From the NCBI GenBank assembly GCA_041913505.1, contig JAYSFC010000100.1:1-14370 (forward strand): 14,370 nucleotides of DNA, read 5' to 3'. The stretch is from JAYSFC01 sp041913505 (GTDB lineage: Bacteria; Pseudomonadota; Gammaproteobacteria; Burkholderiales; Burkholderiaceae_C). Within the stretch, counting starts at the first letter, position 1; each line of letters begins with the position of its first letter. Positions 1-5,870 of this stretch are shown here, one piece after another. A program made the translations under genes and the position numbers. A model generated the notes under the pieces. That model was not told the DNA's origin. It worked only from the letters and a program-made list of their open reading frames with translations, and did no database searches.

Positions 1-1
1 C

Positions 2-184
2 AGCGCCATCCGCAACCTGATCCGCGAGGCCAAGGTGGCGCAGATGTACTCCACGATCCAGACCAGCAACAGCGTGGGCATGCAGACGCTGGACCAGAAC
101 CTGACGGACCTCGTGCGGCGCAACGTCATCAGCCCCGCCGAGGCCCGCAGCAAGGCCAAGATCCCCGAGAATTTCCCCGGCTGA
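2..184 (+). CDS. pilT: Type IV pilus retraction ATPase PilT, C-terminal fragment
   Basis: Only the last 60 codons are in the window; the gene begins upstream. PilT is the hexameric cytoplasmic ATPase that depolymerises the type IV pilus and drives twitching motility. The visible part is the C-terminal helical tail of the family: an IREAKVAQMYSTIQTS stretch, then GMQTLDQNL, and a KIPENFPG end. As I recall, this closely follows Pseudomonas PilT, which also ends in a KIPENF-like motif. The ATPase motifs lie outside the window. The next gene on the same strand starts 68 bp downstream and pilU follows, so this is the usual pilT-pilU order with one gene inserted. The identification is firm from the tail and the context. 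Confidence 0.93.
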   Translation, partial: SAIRNLIREAKVAQMYSTIQTSNSVGMQTLDQNLTDLVRRNVISPAEARSKAKIPENFPG

Positions 185-252
185 CACCCGGGCCGACCGC
201 CGACCCCAGAACAACACCCGGCCCTTTTGCGGCCACCGAAGGAGCACTCCCT

Positions 253-888
253 ATGAAAGGCATTTTGAGCCTTTTGCGCCGGAAGACCCAAGGCACCAAA
301 CCCGCCGAAGACAGCGGGGACTCGGTTCTCTTCACCACCGCATTCGCCGGCCAGGGCGTGGACGAGTCCCTGCTCGTGCCCTGGGAGGCGCGCGCAGTGG
401 AGATCGGCGCCAAGCGCCTGCCCACGAGCCGCGGCGGCAAGCTGCTGCAGGCGCTATGGTCCAAGGACAAGTACATGGCGCACCTCGACAAGGATGCCGT
501 GGAGCGCATGGAGCGCTTCTTCGAGTTCGCCGCCGTCCCCGCAGGCCGCGACGTGATCCGCCAGGACGAGTACGGCAACTTCATGGTGGTGCTGCTCACG
601 GGCACCATCGCCGTGGACCGCATTCAGCCCTGGGGCGAGCAGATGCGCCTGGCCGAGACACGCCCGGGAGACATCCTGGGCGAGATGTCGCTGCTCGACA
701 GCGGCATCCGCTTCTCGGCCTGCACCACGCTCACCGACTGCGAGATCGCGGTGCTGAGCGCCGAGGCCATGGACGAGATGATGACCGAAGACCCCCAGCT
801 GGCCGCCAGTCTGGTGGCCCTGCTGGCCCGCAAGCTGTCGCTGCGCCTGCGCGTCGTGAGCGCCCGCCTGAGCGAAAATCAGAAGTAA
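253..888 (+). CDS. Stand-alone cyclic-nucleotide-binding domain protein between pilT and pilU
   Basis: A 211-aa protein with one cNMP-binding (CAP_ED) beta-roll at about residues 72-172. The phosphate-binding cassette is visible at 139-157 (GDILGEMSLLDSGIRFSAC). The first 70 residues are basic, then low in recognisable structure. After the beta-roll there is only a helix (about 170-205) and the protein ends. The winged-helix DNA-binding domain of Crp/Fnr regulators is missing, so it should act by protein contact rather than as a transcription factor. No signal peptide or membrane segment is seen. The ATG has a good ribosome site, GAAGGAG at 238-244. It lies between pilT and pilU on the same strand with short gaps (68 and 44 bp), so it is probably co-transcribed. 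A role in tuning pilus retraction is inference from position. Ligand binding is uncertain, because the cassette arginine is shifted by one residue relative to E. coli CRP. Confidence 0.88.
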   Translation: MKGILSLLRRKTQGTKPAEDSGDSVLFTTAFAGQGVDESLLVPWEARAVEIGAKRLPTSRGGKLLQALWSKDKYMAHLDKDAVERMERFFEFAAVPAGRDVIRQDEYGNFMVVLLTGTIAVDRIQPWGEQMRLAETRPGDILGEMSLLDSGIRFSACTTLTDCEIAVLSAEAMDEMMTEDPQLAASLVALLARKLSLRLRVVSARLSENQK

Positions 889-932
889 ATGAATGACACG
901 GCACCCGATGCCACCACCCGGGAGAAACTCTG

Positions 933-2069
933 ATGGAACGCGATCAGGCCAGTAAATTCATCAACGACCTGCTCAAGCTCATGGTCAGCCGCAACGGCAG
1001 CGACCTGTTCCTTACGGCAGAATTTCCGCCCGCCATCAAGGTGGACGGCAAGGTCACCAAGGTTTCGCCCCAACCGCTGACGCCCAACCACACGCTGACG
1101 CTGGCCCGCTCCATCATGAGCGACAAGCAGGTCGCGGATTTCGAGCGCACCAAGGAGTGCAACTTTGCGATCTCACCGGCTGGCATCGGGCGTTTTCGCG
1201 TCAACGCCTTCATGCAGCAGGGCCGCGTGGGGATGGTGCTGCGGACCATTCCGCTCACGCTGCCCACCATCGACGGCCTGGGCGTGCCGCAGGTGCTCAA
1301 GGAAGTGACGATGACCAAGCGCGGCCTGTGCATCCTCGTGGGTGCCACAGGCTCGGGCAAGTCGACCACGCTCGCGGCCATGGTGGACTGGCGCAACGAG
1401 AACTCCTTCGGCCACATCATCACCGTGGAAGACCCGATCGAATTCGTGCACCCGCACAAGAACTGCGTGGTCACGCAACGCGAGGTGGGCCTGGACACCG
1501 AAAGTTGGGAGGCGGCACTCAAGAACACGCTGCGCCAGGCCCCCGACGTGATCCTGATGGGCGAAATCCGCGACCGGGAGACCATGGAGCACGCCGTGGC
1601 CTTCGCCGAGACCGGCCACCTGTGCCTGGCCACGCTGCACGCCAACAGCGCCAACCAGGCGCTCGACCGGGTCATCAACTTCTTCCCCGAGGAGCGCCGT
1701 GCGCAGCTGCTCATGGACCTGTCGCTGAACCTGCGCGCGCTGATCTCGCAGCGCCTGATTCCCAAGCAGGACGGCAAGGGCCGCGCCGCCGCCGTCGAGG
1801 TGATGCTCAACACGCCGCTGATCGCAGACCTGATCTTCAAGGGCGAGGTCGCCGAGATCAAGGAAATCATGAAGAAGAGCCGCAACCTGGGCATGCAGAC
1901 CTTCGACCAGTCGCTGTTCGACCTGTTCGAGGCCAACGTCATCGGCTACGAGGACGCCCTGCGCAACGCCGACTCGCTCAACGATCTGCGCCTGCAGATC
2001 AAGCTCAGCAGCCAGCGCGCCAAAACCACCGACCTGTCCTCGGGCACCGAGCATTTCGCCATCGTCTGA
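933..2069 (+). CDS. pilU: Type IV pilus retraction ATPase PilU
   Basis: A 378-aa GspE/PilT-family ATPase. The N-terminal PAS-like domain spans about residues 1-100. The RecA-like core carries Walker A GATGSGKST (137-145), the Asp box ITVEDPIEF (163-171), Walker B DVILMGEIRD (about 205-214) and the His box TGHLCLATLHANSA (217-230). PilU is the PilT paralogue that supports high-force retraction through PilT. I call PilU rather than PilT because a PilT tail lies just upstream on the same strand, and because this protein has a C-terminal extension ending SSGTEHFAIV instead of the PilT KIPENF ending. The ATG is preceded by GGAGA at 921-925. The gene is followed directly by a strong terminator, so it ends the pilT-cNMP-pilU unit. 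All catalytic motifs are intact. Confidence 0.96.
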   Translation: MERDQASKFINDLLKLMVSRNGSDLFLTAEFPPAIKVDGKVTKVSPQPLTPNHTLTLARSIMSDKQVADFERTKECNFAISPAGIGRFRVNAFMQQGRVGMVLRTIPLTLPTIDGLGVPQVLKEVTMTKRGLCILVGATGSGKSTTLAAMVDWRNENSFGHIITVEDPIEFVHPHKNCVVTQREVGLDTESWEAALKNTLRQAPDVILMGEIRDRETMEHAVAFAETGHLCLATLHANSANQALDRVINFFPEERRAQLLMDLSLNLRALISQRLIPKQDGKGRAAAVEVMLNTPLIADLIFKGEVAEIKEIMKKSRNLGMQTFDQSLFDLFEANVIGYEDALRNADSLNDLRLQIKLSSQRAKTTDLSSGTEHFAIV

Positions 2070-2086
2070 CAGCGCACGCACCCGCC

Positions 2087-2115
2087 CGCCCGCCCCAGCG
2101 GCGGGCGTTTTCTTT
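2087..2115 (+). terminator. Rho-independent terminator of the pilTU operon
   Basis: A perfect 8-bp GC stem (CGCCCGCC at 2087-2094, GGCGGGCG at 2100-2107) encloses a 5-nt loop and is followed by TTTTCTTT at 2108-2115. It starts 18 nt after the pilU stop. A second CGCCCGCC at 2083-2090 offers an alternative left arm. Confidence 0.85.
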
Positions 2116-2135
2116 GAAGCACGAAAGTCCCGCAC

Positions 2136-3065
2136 ATGCCAAGCACCCACCCTCGCACCTACGAACCCACCACCGCGCGCAAAGTCGCCTTCCTGGGCCT
2201 GGGCGTCATGGGCTACCCCATGGCGGGCCACCTGGCACTCGCGGGCCATGAGGTCACGGTCTACAACCGGACAGCTACCAAATCACAAGCATGGTGCGCA
2301 GAGTACGCCAGCACCAAGGCCCCCAAACATGCTGCCACCCCGCGCGAAGCGGCCCAGGGGGCCGACATCGTGTTCTGCTGCGTGGGCAATGACGATGACC
2401 TGCGCTCGGTCACGCTGGGCGCCGATGGCGCCTTCGCGGGCATGCGGCAGGGCGCCGTCTTCGTGGACCACACCACGGCCTCGGCCGAGGTCGCGCGCGA
2501 GCTTTTCGCCGCCGCGCGCACGCTGGGCCTGCAGTTCATCGACGCCCCCGTATCGGGCGGCCAGGCTGGCGCACAGAACGGCCAGCTCACGGTGATGTGC
2601 GGCGGCGACGCGGCCGCCTTTGATGCCGTGCGCCCCACGGCGATGGCGTTCTCGCGCGCGTTCACGCGCATTGGTGACAGCGGTGCGGGCCAGCTCGCCA
2701 AGATGGTCAACCAGATCTGCATCGCGGGCCTCGTGCAGGGCCTGTCGGAGGCTGTCGCATTCGGCATGCAGGCCGGCCTGGACATGCCCCTGGTGCTCGA
2801 AGTGATCGGCAAGGGCGCGGCGCAGAGCTGGCAGATGGACAACCGCGGCAAGACCATGATCGAGGGCCGCTTCGACTTCGGCTTCGCTGTGGACTGGATG
2901 CGCAAGGACCTGGGCCTGGTGCTCGACGAAGCCAAGCGCAACGGCGCGCGCCTGCCCGTGACGGCGCTTGTGGACCAGTTCTACGCCGACGTGCAGCAGA
3001 TGGGCGGCAACCGCTGGGACACGTCCAGCCTGATTGCACGCCTGGCGCCGCCCAAGAAGGGCTGA
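2136..3065 (+). CDS. NAD(P)-dependent beta-hydroxyacid dehydrogenase (3-hydroxyisobutyrate dehydrogenase family)
   Basis: A 309-aa cytoplasmic oxidoreductase that interconverts a short beta-hydroxyacid and its oxo form. The Rossmann dinucleotide motif GLGVMGYPMAGHL sits at 21-33. YNRT at 43-46 follows the second strand, where an Asn-Arg pair usually goes with NADP(H) use (inference). The substrate-binding DAPVSGG is at 136-142, the catalytic lysine is K189 in GAGQLAKMVNQ, and KDLGLVLDEA follows at 247-256. Length is normal for the family. The true substrate (3-hydroxyisobutyrate, tartronate semialdehyde, glyoxylate or succinate semialdehyde) cannot be read from sequence. It follows the pilU terminator and has no partner gene nearby. 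The start is the only ATG before the Rossmann motif, but its ribosome site is weak. Codons just after YNRT (2271-2294) are unusually AT-rich and resemble a dispersed repeat. Confidence 0.92.
   Translation: MPSTHPRTYEPTTARKVAFLGLGVMGYPMAGHLALAGHEVTVYNRTATKSQAWCAEYASTKAPKHAATPREAAQGADIVFCCVGNDDDLRSVTLGADGAFAGMRQGAVFVDHTTASAEVARELFAAARTLGLQFIDAPVSGGQAGAQNGQLTVMCGGDAAAFDAVRPTAMAFSRAFTRIGDSGAGQLAKMVNQICIAGLVQGLSEAVAFGMQAGLDMPLVLEVIGKGAAQSWQMDNRGKTMIEGRFDFGFAVDWMRKDLGLVLDEAKRNGARLPVTALVDQFYADVQQMGGNRWDTSSLIARLAPPKKG
2271..2294. repeat. Degenerate 24-bp AT-rich repeat, copy C (inside dehydrogenase gene)
   Basis: This 24-bp stretch aligns without gaps with 5845-5868 at about two thirds of positions, sharing an AGCTAC core and an AGCAT end. 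It lies in frame within the dehydrogenase gene and encodes TATKSQAW with codons (ACA, GCT, TCA, CAA, GCA) rare in the flanking sequence. It may be a decayed repeat relic; chance similarity is not excluded. Confidence 0.4.
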
Positions 3066-3073
3066 CCGGCGCT

Positions 3074-3105
3074 GCACCGGCCAGCCGCCGCCGCTGGCCG
3101 GGTGC
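3074..3105. terminator. GC-rich hairpin between convergent genes
   Basis: A 9-bp perfect stem (CCGGCCAGC at 3077-3085, GCTGGCCGG at 3093-3101) with a 7-nt loop extends outward to GCAC/GTGC with one bulged base. It sits between the converging dehydrogenase and dolP genes. No U-tract follows on either strand, so intrinsic termination is uncertain; it may only act as an mRNA 3'-end structure. Confidence 0.45.
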
Positions 3106-3109
3106 CCCC

Positions 3110-3769
3110 TTAGGGCGCCGTGTGGGCCGGGTCCCGCACCACGGGCGCAGGCTGCTGGGCCGCGAAGCCGCGGCGCATCTCTTCCTCGGAGATGATTTCG
3201 AAGATGCGCACCACCTTCACCACGCCGCTCACGCCGCGCGCGATCTCGGTGGCGCGCGTGGCTTCGCGCTGCGTCACGCGGCCCATGAGGTAGACCACGC
3301 CACGTTCGGTGACCACCTTGAAGGCGCTGCTCATGATGTCCTTGGCATCCACGAAGCTCGCCTTCACCTTGCCGCTGATCAGCACGTCGTTCGAGCGCTG
3401 CGACACCGACGAGATGGGCGCCACCACGAGTTCGTTGACGACCGAGCGCACATTCTCCACGCCCAGCACGCTCTGCTCGACCTTCTGGCGGTCCTCGGCG
3501 GTCGGGACCTCGCCCGTCAGCAGCACCTGGCGGTTCCAGCTTGTCACGTTGACATGGGCGCGCTCGCCCAGCAGCTCATTGATGCGGTTGACCGAACGCA
3601 CTTCGATGCCCTCGTCCTCGAGCTGCGTGCCCGACGTGCGCCGGTCCACGGCCACCATGGTGCCCACGGCCGCGCCTCCCACGACCAGTGGCACACAGGC
3701 CGACAGTCCGCCCGCCAGCGCGGCGGCAGCCAGCAGCATGCAGGCGGTACGGGTTCCTCGAAACTTCAT
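3110..3769 (-). CDS. dolP: Outer-membrane BON-domain lipoprotein DolP (YraP)
   Basis: A 219-aa lipoprotein. A basic n-region and hydrophobic stretch (about 9-21) lead to the lipobox LSAC, with the lipidated cysteine at 25. Residue +2 is Val, not Asp, which fits sorting to the outer membrane. Two BON domains follow: about 47-117 (containing INVT-like HVNVTSWNRQVLLTGEV) and about 120-193 (VYLMGRVTQREA, then GVSGVVKVVRIFEII). This is the dual-BON layout of E. coli DolP, which maintains outer-membrane integrity at division sites. A Pro/Ala-rich tail of about 20 residues follows the second domain. The start overlaps the diaA stop as ATGA, and AGGAG lies 8 nt upstream within diaA, so translation is probably coupled. 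The diaA-dolP pair matches E. coli gene order. Confidence 0.92.
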   Translation of the reverse strand: MKFRGTRTACMLLAAAALAGGLSACVPLVVGGAAVGTMVAVDRRTSGTQLEDEGIEVRSVNRINELLGERAHVNVTSWNRQVLLTGEVPTAEDRQKVEQSVLGVENVRSVVNELVVAPISSVSQRSNDVLISGKVKASFVDAKDIMSSAFKVVTERGVVYLMGRVTQREATRATEIARGVSGVVKVVRIFEIISEEEMRRGFAAQQPAPVVRDPAHTAP

Positions 3770-4365
3770 AGTGGTATCTCCTGTTCACCAAGTAACTGAG
3801 CGTCCACGCCGTCGCACAGGCAGTGCAGCGCCAGGGCATGGACTTCGCGCACGCGCGCGGCGCGGTCGTGCGGCACGCAGATGAGCACATCGGTCTCGCG
3901 CAACACGGCCGCGAGATCGCCCCCTGTGCGGCCGCTGAGCGCCACCACGGTCATGTCGCGCTCGTGCGCGGCCACCACGGCCGCGAGCACAGCCGCATCG
4001 CAGCCGCTCACGCACAGCGCCAGCAGCACATCGCCCGCCTGGCCCAGGGCCCGCACCTGGCGCGCAAGCCCCTGCTCGCCATCCACGGCGCCCGAAGGTG
4101 CCACGTACAGAGCCGTGTCCTCGCTGAGCGCGAGCGCTGCCAGTTCGGGCCGCTCTCGCTCGAAGCCCGCCACGCACAGCGCGGCGAACTGCCGCGCCTC
4201 GGCGGCCGAGGGGCCGCTGCCGCAGGCCAGCACCTTGCCGCCGCTGGTCACGCAAGCCAGCACGGCCTGCACGGCGGCGGCGATGGGGAGGCTCAATGCT
4301 TGGGCGGCCTGGTATTTCAGGTCCGCGCTGTCGATGAAATGCTGTTGAATGCGTTGCTCAAGCAT
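3766..4365 (-). CDS. diaA: SIS-domain DnaA initiator-associating protein DiaA
   Basis: A 199-aa single-SIS-domain protein. As I recall E. coli DiaA, it aligns along nearly its whole length: an N-terminal helix with QRIQQHF, then GKVLACGSGPSAAEARQFA (44-62), FERERP, QVRALGQAGDVLLALCVSG, RDMTVVALSG, GGDLAAVL and a REVHALALHCLCD end. DiaA forms tetramers that bind DnaA and promote ordered initiation at oriC. GmhA (sedoheptulose-7-phosphate isomerase) is a close relative and automated pipelines often give that name. I prefer DiaA because of the RALGQAGDVLL and EVHALALHCLCD segments and the yraN-diaA-dolP order. The ATG at 4365 has no clear ribosome site. A 145-bp gap separates it from yraN, so a separate promoter is possible. 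Confidence 0.87.
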   Translation of the reverse strand: MLEQRIQQHFIDSADLKYQAAQALSLPIAAAVQAVLACVTSGGKVLACGSGPSAAEARQFAALCVAGFERERPELAALALSEDTALYVAPSGAVDGEQGLARQVRALGQAGDVLLALCVSGCDAAVLAAVVAAHERDMTVVALSGRTGGDLAAVLRETDVLICVPHDRAARVREVHALALHCLCDGVDAQLLGEQEIPL

Positions 4366-4510
4366 GGGGTTCGATGATAGCGGCGGTTGTTACACCTTTT
4401 GTAGCAAACCGTACCCCGTGCGCGCGCACCCGGGGCCTGCGGCCGCTATTGTGTGGGATCGGCGCGGCCCGCACGGGTTCCCCGCGCCGGCCATCGCGCG
4501 GACGGCGCAC
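4366..4510. other. 145-bp gap between yraN and diaA with GC palindrome
   Basis: No gene is seen. It holds a perfect 12-bp palindrome GTGCGCGCGCAC at 4418-4429, flanked by CCCC (4414-4417) and GGGG (4432-4435). On the minus strand this could fold as a hairpin after yraN, but no U-tract follows. A TATCAT box near 4372 on the minus strand is the best -10 candidate for diaA, but its nearest -35-like TTGCTA is about 22 nt away, so I do not call a promoter. Confidence 0.4.
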
Positions 4511-4894
4511 CTACTGCGCATCGAACGCGGCGCGCAGCCATTGCACCTCGCCGCCATCGACGAGCACGGCGTCGAAACGGCATGGCGGCGGCGCTGGCCA
4601 GCGCAACAGGTAGTGCTGCGCAGCAAACACGATGCGCCGCTGCTTCGCGGCGCCAATGCTCGCGCCCGCGCCGCCATAGGCGCGGCTCGCGCGGCTGCGC
4701 ACCTCCACAAAGACCAGCGTGCCATCGCGTTCGCGCAGCACGAGGTCGATCTCGCCGCCGCCGCGCCCCGGCGTCCGATAATTGCGCGCCAGCAGTTGCA
4801 GCCCCGCAGCCTGCAGGTGCGCAAGGGCCCGGTCCTCCGCCGCATTGCCCTGCGCCCGCGTGGTGACCGCCCGCATTTTTCCAAGGAAGTCCAT
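4511..4894 (-). CDS. yraN: YraN family (UPF0102) putative endonuclease-fold protein
   Basis: A 127-aa protein with the UPF0102 signature. An early acidic helix contains QGNAAEDRALAHLQAAG (15-31), then ARNYR, then GGEIDLVLRERDG (46-58) and VFVEVRSR (61-68). The E-x-D ... E-V-R pattern matches the RecB/Holliday-resolvase-like nuclease fold, where the usual VFVEVK lysine is here Arg, a common variant. Biochemical function is not established for the family. The start at 4894 overlaps the divergent rsmI start by one base and has AGAGG about 6 nt upstream, inside rsmI. An internal ATG at 4876 (MRAVTTRAQ) is an alternative that would remove the overlap. Position next to rsmI and upstream of diaA matches E. 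coli. Confidence 0.9.
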   Translation of the reverse strand: MDFLGKMRAVTTRAQGNAAEDRALAHLQAAGLQLLARNYRTPGRGGGEIDLVLRERDGTLVFVEVRSRASRAYGGAGASIGAAKQRRIVFAAQHYLLRWPAPPPCRFDAVLVDGGEVQWLRAAFDAQ

Positions 4895-4896
4895 TG
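4883..4896 (+). promoter_or_regulatory. Ribosome site and TTG start of rsmI, inside yraN start region
   Basis: AAGGAAG at 4883-4889 is followed four bases later by TTG at 4894-4896, which opens the rsmI frame. No ATG or GTG in this frame precedes the conserved methylase core, so the ribosome site decides the start. The site lies wholly inside the first codons of yraN on the opposite strand. Confidence 0.7.
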
Positions 4897-5817
4897 AGCG
4901 CCTCTTTCGCCTCCGCCCTCACCGCCGCCCGTGACGCGGCGGCTGCGCAGCATTATCCGCAGGGCGCGCTGTACGTCATCGCCACGCCCATCGGCAACCT
5001 GGCCGACATCACGCTGCGCGCGCTGTACGTGCTGCAGCTGGTCGACGCGGTGGCCTGCGAGGACACGCGCCACACACAGGCGCTGCTGCGCTCCTACGGG
5101 CTCGAGCGCCCCGGCGCCCAGCTGCTGGCCGTGCACCAGCACAACGAGGCCGAGGCCGCGCAGGCCGTGGTGGAGCGCCTGCGCGCGGGCCAGCGCGTGG
5201 CCTATGTGAGCGACGCCGGTACGCCCGGCGTGAGCGACCCGGGCGCGCGCCTGGTGGCGGCCGTGCACGCGGCGGGCCTGCGCGCCCTGCCCCTGCCCGG
5301 CGCCAGCAGCGTGACGGCCGCGCTCAGCGTGGCGGGTGCCGTGGCACCAGCCCAGGGCGAGGGCGGGTTTGTCTTTGCGGGCTTCCTGCCCACCAAATCC
5401 GCCGAGCGCGCGGGCGCCGTGGCGGAACTCGCCCAGGAGCCGCGCTGCGTGGCGCTGCTCGAGGCGCCGCACCGCATCGCCGAACTGGCCGAAGCCCTGG
5501 CCGTGCTGGGCCCGCGCCCCGTCACGCTCGCGCGCGAGCTCACCAAGCAATTCGAGGAGATCGCCACCGTGCCGGCCCAGGAGCTGCCCGCGTGGCTCGC
5601 GGGCACGCCACAGCGCACGCGCGGCGAGTTCGTTGTGCTGCTGCACCCCGTGGCCACGGCCAGCGACGACGGCGAGGGTCTGCGCGTGCTGCGCCTGCTG
5701 CTCGGCGAGCTGCCCGTGAAAACCGCCGTGCGGCTGGCCGCCGAGATCACGGGCGCGCCGCGCAACGCGCTGTACGACGCGGCGCTCGCGCTCAAGCGAT
5801 CCGCAGACCCAGAATGA
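4894..5817 (+). CDS. rsmI: 16S rRNA (cytidine1402-2'-O)-methyltransferase RsmI
   Basis: A 307-aa tetrapyrrole-methylase-fold enzyme that 2'-O-methylates C1402 of 16S rRNA, next to the P site, using S-adenosylmethionine. Visible motifs are YVIATPIGNLADITLRAL (27-44), EDTRHTQALL (56-65), the glycine-rich SDAGTPGVSDPG (106-117), LPGASSVTAAL (134-144), FAGFLPTKSAER (161-172) and a C-terminal GAPRNALYDAALAL (287-300). E. coli RsmI is 286 aa; the difference is mostly an Ala-rich N-terminal extension of about 13 residues. The TTG start is supported by AAGGAAG four bases upstream. It is divergent from yraN, with one-base overlap of the start codons. In E. coli lpoA lies between these two genes; it is absent here. 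Confidence 0.95.
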   Translation: MSASFASALTAARDAAAAQHYPQGALYVIATPIGNLADITLRALYVLQLVDAVACEDTRHTQALLRSYGLERPGAQLLAVHQHNEAEAAQAVVERLRAGQRVAYVSDAGTPGVSDPGARLVAAVHAAGLRALPLPGASSVTAALSVAGAVAPAQGEGGFVFAGFLPTKSAERAGAVAELAQEPRCVALLEAPHRIAELAEALAVLGPRPVTLARELTKQFEEIATVPAQELPAWLAGTPQRTRGEFVVLLHPVATASDDGEGLRVLRLLLGELPVKTAVRLAAEITGAPRNALYDAALALKRSADPE

Positions 5818-5824
5818 CCGCCAG

Positions 5825-5868
5825 TGCTTGTGCAGCGGTCACAAGCAGCTACACATTCAATAGCATTC
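5825..5868. repeat. Repeat element between rsmI and yegD (hairpin plus 24-bp motif, copy A)
   Basis: The gap between two convergent stops holds a perfect 8-bp inverted repeat, TGCTTGTG at 5825-5832 and CACAAGCA at 5840-5847 with a 7-nt loop. It runs into an AT-rich motif at 5845-5868 that recurs in degenerate form at 2271-2294 and 11727-11750. On the minus strand it reads TAGCTGCTTGTG..., which resembles a palindromic repeat I recall as common in Comamonadaceae genomes. No U-tract follows on either side. It may serve as a bidirectional 3'-end hairpin. Confidence 0.55.
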
Positions 5869-5870
5869 GT

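Noticed and set aside
944..1942. A 332-codon minus-strand frame antisense to pilU
   Set aside because: The Ser/Arg-rich sequence has no motif; pilU on the other strand is complete with Walker motifs.
4414..4435. GC palindrome after yraN as a terminator
   Set aside because: The inner palindrome is perfect, but no U-tract follows and the outer CCCC/GGGG needs a bulge; kept only as a note in the gap entry.
4390..5646. A 418-codon minus-strand frame across yraN and antisense to rsmI
   Set aside because: Low-complexity His/Arg/Gly/Ala composition. The real genes in this span are RsmI on the plus strand and YraN in another minus frame.
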